Shown: piece after piece, positions 36,415 to 48,388 of the stretch
Layout of the letters: each line of letters opens with the position of its first letter
Numbering within the stretch: position 1 is the stretch's first letter
Assembly (NCBI GenBank): GCA_016795385.1
Contig: JAEUHI010000043.1
Location: 205,990 to 269,989, forward strand
Length of the DNA: 64,000 nt
Source of the DNA: Verrucomicrobiales bacterium
GTDB taxonomy: Bacteria; Verrucomicrobiota; Verrucomicrobiia; Verrucomicrobiales; DEV007
Reading direction: 5' to 3'
Notes under the pieces: model-generated
Told to the model about the DNA's origin: nothing
Databases searched by the model: none
Seen by the model: the letters and a program-made list of their open reading frames with translations, nothing else
Position numbers and translations under genes: made by a program

Positions 36415-37596
36415 TCAATTGAAGGTGATCCGCACGCCGCGCGAACGCCAGCCCTGCGTGATCGCCGCCTCCATCTCATCCCAGGTGCGACCGGCGAGGA
36501 GGGGCTCGAAGAGCTGCGGCGGCGTCTTTTCCTCCTTCAGGGCCTTGAGGAAGGCCTTGATGTTGGCGGCATCCTTCTCGCCGTCCATGTGGAAGTAGTA
36601 GTAGACGATGAGGGCGGAGAGACCGTAGCTGAGCTGGGCATTCGCGAGAAAGGAATCGTATTCCTGGGTGAAGAACTGCTGCAGGTCGGGTGCGCGGATG
36701 TCCTCGCCGAGGGCACGGCCGCCGTTGCCATCCTCGCCGTAGGCGGTGACCCGGGCCTTGAGTTTGCCGAGATCATCGATGTCGAATTTTCCGGACCGGT
36801 AGCCGCTGTTGGCGATGTATTCGGCGAGGCCCTCGGTGAACCATCCGCGGGATCCCGGGGCGAAATACGGGTAGTCGGTGAGCTGGTGGGTGATCTCGTG
36901 GGAAAGGGTCGTGTTTTCCTTGTCGTAATCGACGCTGTAATTGCTGCCGACTTTCTTCACCCCGAGACTGGTGAGCGGCACGAGAATGTCTCCCTCGCCG
37001 CCGCGGCTGATGTAGACGCCCGCCGACTCCGGAGGACCACCTTTCGCGATGTAGGCCTCGCGGGTTTCGAAAAGATGGATCTTGTGGCGCTCCTTGCGGA
37101 AGGGCTTCACCATTCCGAGAGGCAGTTCGCGGCAGACCTGGTTGGTGGCTTCGAAGAGCAGGGAGAAGCGCTTCACCACCGAGGTATTGAGCTTCACATC
37201 GCAGATGAATTCGTAGTGGGGGCTCGCGTAGACGTACTCCTTGGCGGCCTCGTCCTCCTTGATCACTTCGATGGGCTGATCGATGTCGACGGTGACGAGC
37301 GCCGGCCACGCCCCGTCCCAATTCTCCTTCACGGCGGAGTCACCCGAGGGATCCGCGAGATCCCCCTTTTTCCATTCATCGATGAATTTTTTGTCGTCGT
37401 CTGAAAGGCTCGCGATGGGCACCTCGAAGTTCTTGCCCGCCATCTGGAGGACGGCCTTGTCTCCGGAGATCTCGACCAAGGTGGCGACAATGGTTTTTCC
37501 CGCGCTGTTCGTCCAGGATCGCTCTTCCGCCGGGAGCATCGGCGCGATCCATCCAACGAGAAGGAGGGGCAGAAGGGAGGTCGGACGCATCGTCAT
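36415..37596 (-). CDS. Secreted SHD1-domain gluzincin metallopeptidase
   Basis: 393 residues. The signal peptide is residues 1-23 (ending LPAEE). Residues 25-75 are an SHD1-like domain (RSWTNSAGKTIVATLVEI...FEVPIASLSDDDKKFIDEW), a module typical of Planctomycetes and Verrucomicrobia. The catalytic zinc motif TLSHEITHQLTD is near 234 and the third ligand is in RGWFTEGLAEY near 255, as in DUF1570-type gluzincins. It is predicted to be periplasmic or extracellular; its substrate is unknown. SHD1 could mediate protein contacts. It ends at a palindrome 50 bases before the next gene. Confidence 0.85.
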   Translation of the reverse strand: MTMRPTSLLPLLLVGWIAPMLPAEERSWTNSAGKTIVATLVEISGDKAVLQMAGKNFEVPIASLSDDDKKFIDEWKKGDLADPSGDSAVKENWDGAWPALVTVDIDQPIEVIKEDEAAKEYVYASPHYEFICDVKLNTSVVKRFSLLFEATNQVCRELPLGMVKPFRKERHKIHLFETREAYIAKGGPPESAGVYISRGGEGDILVPLTSLGVKKVGSNYSVDYDKENTTLSHEITHQLTDYPYFAPGSRGWFTEGLAEYIANSGYRSGKFDIDDLGKLKARVTAYGEDGNGGRALGEDIRAPDLQQFFTQEYDSFLANAQLSYGLSALIVYYYFHMDGEKDAANIKAFLKALKEEKTPPQLFEPLLAGRTWDEMEAAITQGWRSRGVRITFN

Positions 37597-37661
37597 GATG
37601 CGCGGGAGTGTATGGGTTCACGATCCCGGGATCAAGCAGGATCGCTGGACTCGATCGCCGA

Positions 37662-38510
37662 TCAGGTCTTGATCATCCGCTTCACCAGAATCAGCAGCAC
37701 CCAGAGCAAAGCCAGGCCCGACAAGGCCGCGAGCGGCAGCCGCGGGTGCTGGAGCATCACGAGCATCCAATGGCTCTTCGTGGCGAAGGTCGCGGAGGGC
37801 CAGGCGAGATTGAGGAAAAAGCTGCGGTTTTCTTTCATCGGAGCCGTTGCCTCGACCCGGATCCGGTTCCCTTCGGCCTCGGCCCGCCAGGCGGGTCCGT
37901 GTCGCTCGGCCTCGGGATCCACGCCGGTGACGGAGGGCGTATAGCGCAGCACGGACACCCCGTCGGGCAGGCGTACGGTGGCCATGGCGGCATCGATCGG
38001 CAAGGCCGGCAAAGCGCCGACGAGATCGATCACGGCGGAAAACTCGCCTTCTCCACGCCGCCAGTCTTCCCGCATCCGGCCCTTGATGACGTAATCGTGC
38101 TCGCGATGCTCGAGGTCCCGGTCGGCCTCGCCGATGAAGAGGGTGACAAAACCCGATTTCCGATCGGCACGGAAAGGCTCGGGCGCTCCATCGCGGGTGA
38201 CTTCGAGGATCTCCAGCTCCGTATCGAGCGTAAGTCCCGCCGGCCCCTGGAAGACGGTGAGAAAGTTCAAGACTGGTCCCCGCCGGATCGCGACGCCCGC
38301 CACGCCCAGGCGGAATCGCTGTTCGAAGGTGATGAGGCCATCACGATGGATCTCGTAATCGACCTCGAAGGAGTGAATCCGCTCGGCCGGATCCGGAGTG
38401 ACGGTCGAGACCTCGGGATGATCGTGATCATGATCCTCCTCGACCGCCGCGGTAAGCGCGAGCGGGAGGCAAAGGACGGTCGCAAAGAAGAGGGAACGGA
38501 TCCGTTTCAA
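37662..38510 (-). CDS. DUF2207-like exported protein with C-terminal membrane anchor
   Basis: 282 residues if started at TTG 38510, giving a good signal peptide (KRIRSLFFATVLCLPLALTAAVEE). The frame continues to 38678 but overlaps mpl. GGGAG lies 13 bases upstream of this TTG. After an acidic/His cluster (EEDHDHDHPE) comes a beta-rich domain (HSFEVDYEIHRDGLITFEQRFRL...) resembling the extracellular part of DUF2207 proteins, and a single membrane helix near 256-275 with a basic tail (LVKRMIKT). No enzyme motif is seen. The His/Asp cluster might bind metal. Confidence 0.6.
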   Translation of the reverse strand: MKRIRSLFFATVLCLPLALTAAVEEDHDHDHPEVSTVTPDPAERIHSFEVDYEIHRDGLITFEQRFRLGVAGVAIRRGPVLNFLTVFQGPAGLTLDTELEILEVTRDGAPEPFRADRKSGFVTLFIGEADRDLEHREHDYVIKGRMREDWRRGEGEFSAVIDLVGALPALPIDAAMATVRLPDGVSVLRYTPSVTGVDPEAERHGPAWRAEAEGNRIRVEATAPMKENRSFFLNLAWPSATFATKSHWMLVMLQHPRLPLAALSGLALLWVLLILVKRMIKT

Positions 38511-38562
38511 GACGGCAATCTTACTCCCACCGCCTTCCTTTCGCTCTGAAAAATCGCGAAAA

Positions 38563-39963
38563 TCACAGCTTTTGCAGCAATTTCTCGTGAATCCCGCCAA
38601 AACCGCCGTTGCTGAAGACGATGATGACGTCGCCGTCGCGGGCTTCGATCTCGAGACGGGCGACGATGGCGTCGGCATCGGGCTCGTAGAAGGCGGGCAG
38701 TCCTTGGTCGCGGAGCGTCTTCATGAGCAGGTCGGTGTCCAGTCGCTCGTCTTCGGCGAGCTTGTCGGCGCGGGCAACGGCGGCGAGGCAGACGCCGTCA
38801 GCCTGACCGAGGGCCTCGGGGAGGGCTTCCTGGAAAACATTGCGTCGGGTCGTGTTGGAGCGGGGCTCGAAGACGGCCCAGAGGCGGGCGCCGTCGAAGC
38901 GCTTCCGCATCCCGGCGATGGCTTCGCGGATCGCGGTGGGGTGGTGGCCGAAGTCATCGACGATGGTGATGCCGCGATCGGTGACCCCGCGCACTTCCTG
39001 ACGCCGCTTCACGCTGCGGAAGGCGGCGACGGCCTCGCGGATCACGTCGGGCGCGACGCCGACGAAGCGGGCCGCGGTGATCGCCATGGCGGCGTTGCGG
39101 ACATTGTATTCGCCATTCATCCCCATCTCGTAGCGCTCCCCTTCGAGGGTGAAGGAGGTGCCATCGGCCCGGTAATCAATGTCGGAGATGCGGGCCTCGC
39201 AATCGGCCCCGATCCCGACGCGTTTCATGGGGGAATGCCCCTGTTTGGCAAAGACCTCGAGGGCATTCTCGTCGTCGCCGTTGAGCAAGACGATCCCGTT
39301 TTCCGGGACGAGGCGGACGAGGTGGCCGAAGGTCTTTTTGACGGCGTGGAGATTCTCGAAGATATCGGCGTGATCGAACTCGAGGTTGTTCACGATGACG
39401 AGTTCGGGCAGGTAGTGGATAAACTTCGAGCGTTTGTCGAAGAAAGCCGAATCGTATTCGTCGCCCTCCAGCACGGTGAGATCCGATCCGGTGATGCGGG
39501 CACCTTGGCCGAGATTCTCGGGGATGCCGCCGATGATGAAATTCGGATTCCGCCCCGCTGCTTCGAGGATCCAGGCGAGGAGCGAGGAGGTCGTGGTCTT
39601 GCCGTGCGTGCCGGTGACGACGAGATTGCGTTTGCCACGCAGCACCTGTTCGCGCAGCAACTCGGGCATCGAAACGTAGTGGAGCTTGCGACGCAGCACT
39701 TCCTCGACCTCCGGATTACCGCGGCTCTGGGCGTTGCCGATGACAAACAGATCAACATCATCGGGAAGATTCTCCGCCTTGTAACCGTCGAGAATGGAAA
39801 TGCCGCGACCCTCGAGGAAGGACTTCATCGGATCGTAGACCTGCGTGTCGGATCCGGTCACGCGATAACCCGCATCGCGGAAGGCGGCGGCGACGGAACC
39901 CATCGCGGTGCCGCAGATGCCCATGAAATAAAGGTGTTTGTCGGGAGCGCTGGACGAGGACAT
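38563..39963 (-). CDS. mpl: UDP-N-acetylmuramate:L-alanyl-gamma-D-glutamyl-meso-diaminopimelate ligase
   Basis: 466 residues. It recycles cell-wall tripeptide by coupling it to UDP-MurNAc with ATP. The N-terminus YFMGICGTAMGSVAAAFRDAGY and the motif GSDTQVYDPMKSFLEG are characteristic of Mpl rather than MurC. The ATP loop GTHGKTTTSSLLAW is near 118, the central EGDEYDSAFFDKRSKF near 167, and DDFGHHPTAI near 344 is the ligase C-terminal signature. It follows the flavin reductase gene after 114 bases. It implies active peptidoglycan recycling with meso-diaminopimelate. Confidence 0.95.
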   Translation of the reverse strand: MSSSSAPDKHLYFMGICGTAMGSVAAAFRDAGYRVTGSDTQVYDPMKSFLEGRGISILDGYKAENLPDDVDLFVIGNAQSRGNPEVEEVLRRKLHYVSMPELLREQVLRGKRNLVVTGTHGKTTTSSLLAWILEAAGRNPNFIIGGIPENLGQGARITGSDLTVLEGDEYDSAFFDKRSKFIHYLPELVIVNNLEFDHADIFENLHAVKKTFGHLVRLVPENGIVLLNGDDENALEVFAKQGHSPMKRVGIGADCEARISDIDYRADGTSFTLEGERYEMGMNGEYNVRNAAMAITAARFVGVAPDVIREAVAAFRSVKRRQEVRGVTDRGITIVDDFGHHPTAIREAIAGMRKRFDGARLWAVFEPRSNTTRRNVFQEALPEALGQADGVCLAAVARADKLAEDERLDTDLLMKTLRDQGLPAFYEPDADAIVARLEIEARDGDVIIVFSNGGFGGIHEKLLQKL

Positions 39964-40077
39964 GGCAGGAAGTTCGGAATCGGGGGAAAAGCCAGTGTTT
40001 ACGACGCTTCCCGGCGGGCCGCAATGGCATTTTCGTAGATACGGGACGGGCAGGCCGGGTCTTTCAACTCCCGCGCC

Positions 40078-40683
40078 TCACTTCGGACGCGGCATGTCGA
40101 AGCGATCGTGGGTGCGGCAGTAGCCCGAGGGCACCTCCATGCGGCCGATCGGGGCGAAGGCCCCGGGATTCACGAGGAGGGTCTGCGGATCGAGGATGCC
40201 ATCGCGGACATGCACGTGGTGGATGAGCCCGACGACGAGCCGGTTTTCGCCCATTTCCAGCGTCGCCCACTCGGTGCATTCGAGGGCGACGGGAGCCTCG
40301 ACGATGCGGGGTGGCTGCACCGTCCGGCTCGGAGCGGTGTGGAGTCCGGCGAGCTCGATCTCGCTGACCTCGGGGCCGACGTCGGACGAGGTGAGGTTCA
40401 TCGCTTCGGCGCAGGCCTCGTCGACGAGATTCACGACAAATTCACGGCTGCGGCGGATGTTGCGGGCGGTGTCTTTCGGGATACCGGGGGCGCGGTCGCC
40501 GGGGGCGAAGCCGAGCATGGGCGGCTCGGTGCCGAGGAGGTTGAAAAAGCTGAAGGGCGCGGCATTGACGCGGCCCCCCTCATCCTGCGTCGTCACCCAG
40601 GCAATGGGCCGGGGCGTGACGAGTCCGGCGAGGAGCTTGTAGGCCCGGGCGAGGTATTCGCCGCCGGTGAGGTCGAACTCCAT
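40078..40683 (-). CDS. Flavin reductase (NADH-FMN oxidoreductase, DIM6/NTAB) family protein
   Basis: 201 residues. The FMN-binding split-barrel signature is YKLLAGLVTPRPIAWVTTQDEGG near 17 and NAAPFSFFNLLGTEPPMLGFAPG near 40. RNIRRSREFVVNLVDEACAEAMN near 75 and LVNPGAFAPIGRME near 170 complete the domain. Such proteins supply reduced flavin or act as oxidoreductases on small aromatics. No partner monooxygenase is nearby. The gap of 43 bases to the next upstream gene contains a GGGTC...GACCC inverted repeat. Confidence 0.88.
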   Translation of the reverse strand: MEFDLTGGEYLARAYKLLAGLVTPRPIAWVTTQDEGGRVNAAPFSFFNLLGTEPPMLGFAPGDRAPGIPKDTARNIRRSREFVVNLVDEACAEAMNLTSSDVGPEVSEIELAGLHTAPSRTVQPPRIVEAPVALECTEWATLEMGENRLVVGLIHHVHVRDGILDPQTLLVNPGAFAPIGRMEVPSGYCRTHDRFDMPRPK

Positions 40684-40726
40684 GACGGACGCGAGAGGGT
40701 CGGATGTGACCTCTGACCCTGTCCGG

Positions 40727-41140
40727 TCACTTCAGCGAACCTTTGGCAAGGAGCGCCGGGGTGACGATGTTGGGCTCCTTGCGGTAGGTTTTCTGGAACT
40801 TCTTGCCCCAGGCCCCGTTTTCGTAAACCTCGCGATAGGTGATGGTGACGGCCTCGTAGGTCTCGAAATTGCCGCATTCGCTGCGCTCGGTGATGGTCAC
40901 GTCCTCCCGGCACCATTCGATGTGGCCGAGCAGGGCCGGGTCGCAGATCTCGTGGCGGCGGGAGAAATTGGGGAAGACTTTGCAGAAGCTGAGGTCTTTG
41001 CGCTTGTAGTGGCAGCGCCATTTCGGGGCGATCTCGGGCTTCGGTTTCGAAGAGGCCGAAGGCACGACCGCCGTCTGGGCCGAAAGGGATCCGGCGGAGA
41101 AGAGCAAGAGGCTGGCGATCAAAAGGAGGGCTGGTCTCAT
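40727..41140 (-). CDS. Small secreted cysteine-containing protein, unknown function
   Basis: 137 residues from ATG 41140 (MRPALLLIASLLLF...SAQTA, a clear signal peptide cut near 23). The mature part holds five Cys (RCHYKRKDLSFCKVF, EICDPAL, EWCRED, ECGNFE) and a basic C-terminus. Cysteine spacing suggests disulfides in the periplasm; there is no CxxCH haem motif. No family is recognised. Extending the start to 41215 would lose the signal sequence shape. Confidence 0.55.
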   Translation of the reverse strand: MRPALLLIASLLLFSAGSLSAQTAVVPSASSKPKPEIAPKWRCHYKRKDLSFCKVFPNFSRRHEICDPALLGHIEWCREDVTITERSECGNFETYEAVTITYREVYENGAWGKKFQKTYRKEPNIVTPALLAKGSLK

Positions 41141-41243
41141 GGGTGGTCGTGAATCGATCCCACGATGGGGAGGATCGCCCCCCATTTCAAGCGGAAAGTC
41201 ACGGGACGCGGGCAAAAAGGCGGGGGGCCCCGGGGAGGGACCT

Positions 41244-42449
41244 TCAGCGCTTCGGCCCTTCTTTCCTCAGCTTCGCCTTGGCGACATCGTAGGCGCGGCC
41301 GTCGGCGGTGGAGCGCACGTGGAGGGAGACCTTCTGTCCGCTTTTCCCGGGGCCTCGCTTCGGCTTGGCACGGAGGACGTAGGCGATGGTCTGTCGTGGC
41401 GCGATTTTCGCGGACCTCCCTCCATTGCGGATCGTCGCCGCGGTGATGTTCTGTCGTCCGAAGGTGAGCCGGAAATAGCGGAGATACTTCATGCTCGCAC
41501 GTGCCTTCGAGCCCCGCACGAGGATGCCGTCGGGCGAATCGCCATCGTTTTGCACGGAGAAGAAAACGGCGGTGCGCCCACCTTTGGCCATGGCGAGCGA
41601 AAGCGTCTGCTTTTTCCCGGTCGCGTTGTAGACGCCGTTGCCGAGATGGGTGTGGGTGGCGCCTTTTTTGCCGATGCGCACGTCGGGACGGTAGAATCTC
41701 GTGCGGAAGCTCTTCATGCCGGGACCTCCGGGGGTGACATCGTTGCCGCGCGAATCGAACACCTGATAGTAATACGTGGTGCCGAGATCGAGCCGGCCGG
41801 GATTGAAGGTGGGGGTCGTGTAAGTCCCTGCGAGCGGGAGGGAGGCGGGATTTTTCCCAAACCTGACCTCATAGGGCGGATGAGGACCGTCCCCGGGATC
41901 CTCCCAGGCGAGGGAATAGGTCTCGTAGGGCTGGTCGATCACGCCGAGTTCGAGGACCTCGGTGAATCCCTGATAAGTGCCCGAGATGCGGGCGACGTCG
42001 TTTTGATCCACCGCACCCGCCAGGACGAGCCCGGAGCTGGTGACGGTGGCGGGCCCCGCGAGGACGGCCCAGGTGAGACGCGGGAGAGGGAGGACGGTGC
42101 CGTCGTCGAGGGTGACCCGGGCGGAGAGCTGGCTCGCCTCGCCCTCCTCGATGGAGGAGGCGGGATCGGCGGCGAGTGCGAGGGCCGCGGGATCGTGGAG
42201 CTGCCCGGTGTAGCCGCCTTTCGCGAGGACGCCGGCCGGGGTGGTCCCGGCGATTCCCTCGCCGATGGCGGCCCCGGTCGAGGTCTCGAGGGTATAGGGT
42301 CCGCCACCGATCCGCCCGCCGCTGTGCCCGGGCAGGTCATGGAGGAGGCTGACGCCACCGCCCTCGGCGAGGGAATCGGCCCGCGCCGTGACGACCACGA
42401 ACAGCGGCGCGAGGAGGAAAAGTCTGGGGAGGAGGGAAATAACGCTCAT
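41244..42449 (-). CDS. Exported beta-rich protein accompanying the S74 repeat protein
   Basis: 401 residues from ATG 42449. Signal peptide MSVISLLPRLFLLAPLFVVVTARAD. The next segment, with GGGVSLLHDLPGHSGGRIGGGPYTLETSTG and AAGVL/KGGYTGQLHDP, looks like the short N-terminal leader of verrucomicrobial surface proteins. An Ig-like bacterial domain (SSIEEGEASQLSARVTLDDGT...AVLAGPATVTSSG) lies at about 95-165, and beta-rich segments follow (YYYQVFDSRGN). The C-terminus is rich in Lys/Arg. It starts 42 bases after the S74 gene and probably forms one surface-protein operon with it. Function unknown. Confidence 0.6.
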   Translation of the reverse strand: MSVISLLPRLFLLAPLFVVVTARADSLAEGGGVSLLHDLPGHSGGRIGGGPYTLETSTGAAIGEGIAGTTPAGVLAKGGYTGQLHDPAALALAADPASSIEEGEASQLSARVTLDDGTVLPLPRLTWAVLAGPATVTSSGLVLAGAVDQNDVARISGTYQGFTEVLELGVIDQPYETYSLAWEDPGDGPHPPYEVRFGKNPASLPLAGTYTTPTFNPGRLDLGTTYYYQVFDSRGNDVTPGGPGMKSFRTRFYRPDVRIGKKGATHTHLGNGVYNATGKKQTLSLAMAKGGRTAVFFSVQNDGDSPDGILVRGSKARASMKYLRYFRLTFGRQNITAATIRNGGRSAKIAPRQTIAYVLRAKPKRGPGKSGQKVSLHVRSTADGRAYDVAKAKLRKEGPKR

Positions 42450-42490
42450 CGCTGGCCCGGGGATCGGGAGGGGTGAGGGAAAAAAAGGGA

Positions 42491-44920
42491 TCACGGCTGT
42501 CCGAGGGCCGTGGCGAGACGACCGACCGTCTTTTCGAGGGCTTCGAGGCGCTCCCGCAAAGCCGCGTTTTCCCCGCGCAGGGCCTCACTTTCGCGGAGCA
42601 GGGCCGCCTCGCGCTCTTCCAGTTTGCCATGCAGCCCCTGGATGGCGGCGAGGGCGACTCCGTGGAGGTCGGCGTCGTTGAGTGTGGTATCGCTCTCGTT
42701 GAGGGGGAAGGCGGCGTGGAAATCCTGGGCCATGGGACCGATGTGGCGCTGGCCGTGGCCGATGTAGTTCCACTCGGCGATGGGCACGGAGAGGAGGCGA
42801 TCGAGGACCTGCCCGGGATCGACCGGCTCGATCGCTTCTTTCGTGTGCCGATCGCTCGTGAAGCTCCAGCTCGCGCTGCCGGGCGTCCAGGAGACTCCCT
42901 GGTTGGCCCCCGTGCCGCCACTGGCGAAGAGCACGCCGCCCTTGACGTGGAGTTTCGCCTCCGGCGCATCGACACCGACGCCGAGCCTGCCATCCTTGAC
43001 CATCACGATCGCCTCGGAGGAGACAGGGGTGACGTGCGTGCGGAAGCCGAGATCCCAGCCGGAGATGTCGGAACGGCCGCCCGCGTAAGGATTGCCCGGA
43101 TCGAAATACATCCACGAGAAATCGACCTGGGGCACCTCGATGCCGATGGTGTATTTTTCACCCGAGGCGATCGCGACCGAAGTCGAGAGGGTGAAGGCCT
43201 GATAGGTCTGCTGGGGCACGACGGCGAAGGTGACGGACTGGGTCGCGAGCACGGTGCCACCGAGCCCCTCGCCGGCGTAGATCCGGATCGTGCCGGCGGA
43301 GCTCGAGGAGCCGAGCGGAGAGCCGACCTTCAATTCGATGCGGGTGAGCCGGCCGGTGTGACCGGCGGTGAAGGATTGCCAATTCAAATGGGTCGCCGAG
43401 GCGGGGGTGAGCACCTCTTGATCGAGCGTCTCGGCACCGAGGACGGCTTCGCCATGGACCTCGAAGAGCCCTGTGGGAGCGGCCGTACCGATTCCGACAT
43501 TGCCGGTGGGCCGCACGACATCGGCACCGGCCCGTGTCCACAGTCCGATCGAGCTGTCGAAGGCCGCGCTGCCGAGCGATCCCGGCGCGATCATGGCACC
43601 GGTCAGCGCGCCATTCGCGATTTTGGAGGCCGTCACCGATCCGTCGGCGAGCTGGGTCGAACCGACACTGCCTGCCGCGAGCTGGGCCGTGCCCACCGCG
43701 CCATTCGCGATCTTCCCGGAGGTGACGCTGGCGGCGGCGAGTTGGCTCGTCCCGATCGCCCCGGAGGCGACTTTCGCTCCCGTCACGGCTGCATCCGCGA
43801 TCTTCGCCGTCGTCACGGCGTTGTTCGCGATCTCCGCGGCCGTCACCGATCCGTCGGCGAGTTGGTCCGCGCCGATGCTATCTGGCGCGATCTGGGCAGC
43901 CCCTACCGCACCATTGGCGATTTTCACGGAAGTCACACTACCTGCCGCCAGCTGCGATGTACCGATCGCACCCATTGCAATTTTGGCTCCAGTCACCGCC
44001 GCATCAGCGATTTTCATGGTCGAAACAGCATCATCGGCCAAGTCCGCATTTCCGACCTCTCCGTCGGCGAGCTGGGTCGAACCGACACTGCCTGCCGCGA
44101 GCTGGGCCGCACCCACCGCGCCATTCGCGATCTTCCCGGAGGTGACGCTGCCGGCGGCGAGGTCGGCGGCCTCGATCGATCCATCGAGGATTTTCGCGCC
44201 GGTGACGGCGTTGGCGGCGAGCTTCGGCGTGGTCACCTGCCCGTCGGCGAGCTGGGCCGAGGTGACGCTGCCGGCGGCGAGCTGGGAGGTGCCGATCGCG
44301 CCAGCCGCGACCTTGTCGGAGGTGACGCTCGCCTCCGCCAGCTGCATCGCACCCACCGCTCCGTTGGCGAGATCGCTCGCGGAGACGGATCCATCGGCGA
44401 TCTGTTCACTGCCGATCGAACCGCTGGCGGCCACCCCCGAGCCCGCGCTCAGCGCATAGGCCGCGGATGCGATGCGGCGGTTCGGCGAGAGCTTCTGGAA
44501 GGACGACGGGGTGTGGCCGAACCAGATCGCGAGACGGACGTCGGAGTTCTCCGTGAAGACCGTCTTCGGGATCGCCCCTTTCATGTTGGAATGATAGGAC
44601 GTGTCGCCGAGAGGGATGCTGTAATGTCCTGAGGCGACAGGAGTCTCGACAGCGGCGGCGGGCTCCGATCCCGCCACACTCGTGCCATCATTCGACCAGT
44701 AGGTGGTGGCGCCGGTGGCGTCGACCAGCGCGAATTTGAAATAGCCGGGTCCCGAATGGTTCACCCCGCTGATGGCGATACGCCCCTGGTGATTGATGAT
44801 CCCGGGAGGCTCGGCCGCGACCAAGGACGGACGGCCAAGGAACAGGAAACCCAGCAACAGGGAGATCGGAAGAAGAAACGAAACGGAACCAATCTTTTTA
44901 AAACCCACAGGCAAACGCAT
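42491..44920 (-). CDS. Surface decapeptide-repeat protein with C-terminal S74 intramolecular chaperone
   Basis: 809 residues. A signal helix (12-30) is followed by a beta-rich N-terminal domain, then about 28 consecutive decapeptide repeats of the form (V/I)xxxx(I/L)AxG(A/S) from about 165 to 455. A beta-rich domain follows (about 460-680) with lectin-like sequence LTRIELKVGSPLGSSSSAGTIRIYAGEG. The C-terminus is a peptidase S74 (intramolecular chaperone of endosialidase) domain: SDRHTKEAI near 708 holds the Ser/Lys dyad, GPMAQDFHAAF follows near 745, and the protein ends in a coiled coil (ALLRESEALRGENAALRERLEALEKTV). S74 domains trimerise fibres and then cleave themselves off. No phage genes surround it. 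Confidence 0.85.
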   Translation of the reverse strand: MRLPVGFKKIGSVSFLLPISLLLGFLFLGRPSLVAAEPPGIINHQGRIAISGVNHSGPGYFKFALVDATGATTYWSNDGTSVAGSEPAAAVETPVASGHYSIPLGDTSYHSNMKGAIPKTVFTENSDVRLAIWFGHTPSSFQKLSPNRRIASAAYALSAGSGVAASGSIGSEQIADGSVSASDLANGAVGAMQLAEASVTSDKVAAGAIGTSQLAAGSVTSAQLADGQVTTPKLAANAVTGAKILDGSIEAADLAAGSVTSGKIANGAVGAAQLAAGSVGSTQLADGEVGNADLADDAVSTMKIADAAVTGAKIAMGAIGTSQLAAGSVTSVKIANGAVGAAQIAPDSIGADQLADGSVTAAEIANNAVTTAKIADAAVTGAKVASGAIGTSQLAAASVTSGKIANGAVGTAQLAAGSVGSTQLADGSVTASKIANGALTGAMIAPGSLGSAAFDSSIGLWTRAGADVVRPTGNVGIGTAAPTGLFEVHGEAVLGAETLDQEVLTPASATHLNWQSFTAGHTGRLTRIELKVGSPLGSSSSAGTIRIYAGEGLGGTVLATQSVTFAVVPQQTYQAFTLSTSVAIASGEKYTIGIEVPQVDFSWMYFDPGNPYAGGRSDISGWDLGFRTHVTPVSSEAIVMVKDGRLGVGVDAPEAKLHVKGGVLFASGGTGANQGVSWTPGSASWSFTSDRHTKEAIEPVDPGQVLDRLLSVPIAEWNYIGHGQRHIGPMAQDFHAAFPLNESDTTLNDADLHGVALAAIQGLHGKLEEREAALLRESEALRGENAALRERLEALEKTVGRLATALGQP
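43641..44154. repeat. Long internal direct repeat within the decapeptide region
   Basis: About 94 bases starting at 43641 are almost identical to those starting at 44061, 420 bases apart, which is exactly 14 thirty-base repeat units. Only a few bases differ. This indicates recent duplication or gene conversion inside the repeat region and a risk of assembly collapse. Confidence 0.75.
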
Positions 44921-44948
44921 AAGGAAGAGGAAGTTATTGAGGTCCTTA

Positions 44949-44977
44949 ATTTTAAATTCTGTTTACTATTAATGCAA
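44949..44977 (-). promoter_or_regulatory. Predicted sigma-70-type promoter for the S74 repeat protein
   Basis: On the minus strand TTGCAT (44977-44972), 17 bases, TAAAAT (44954-44949) fits the consensus well. It lies in a clearly A+T-rich stretch about 30 bases before the ATG at 44920. The 185-base divergent gap also serves carB on the plus strand, whose own promoter is less clear. Confidence 0.45.
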
Positions 44978-45105
44978 GCTTTAAAAACTTTACGAACTTC
45001 CTTTTCTTTTCTGCCGATGGGAATCGCGAGCGGAAATAGCCGGTTTCCTGTTTGCGAATCCCCGCGCCTCATGCAAGGGGTGACAAATTTTACCCTCCAC
45101 CCTGC

Positions 45106-48309
<3,204 letters not shown>

Positions 48310-48388
48310 TTTCGTTCCGGGTCGGGAAGAATTTTCGCTTGGCAAGACCCCGAATCACCGTAGAGTAAAACTGTTCAAAAGAATAACC

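Noticed and set aside
43473..44459. 328-codon plus-strand Ala/Pro-rich frame
   Set aside because: It reflects the periodic decapeptide repeats of the S74 gene on the other strand.
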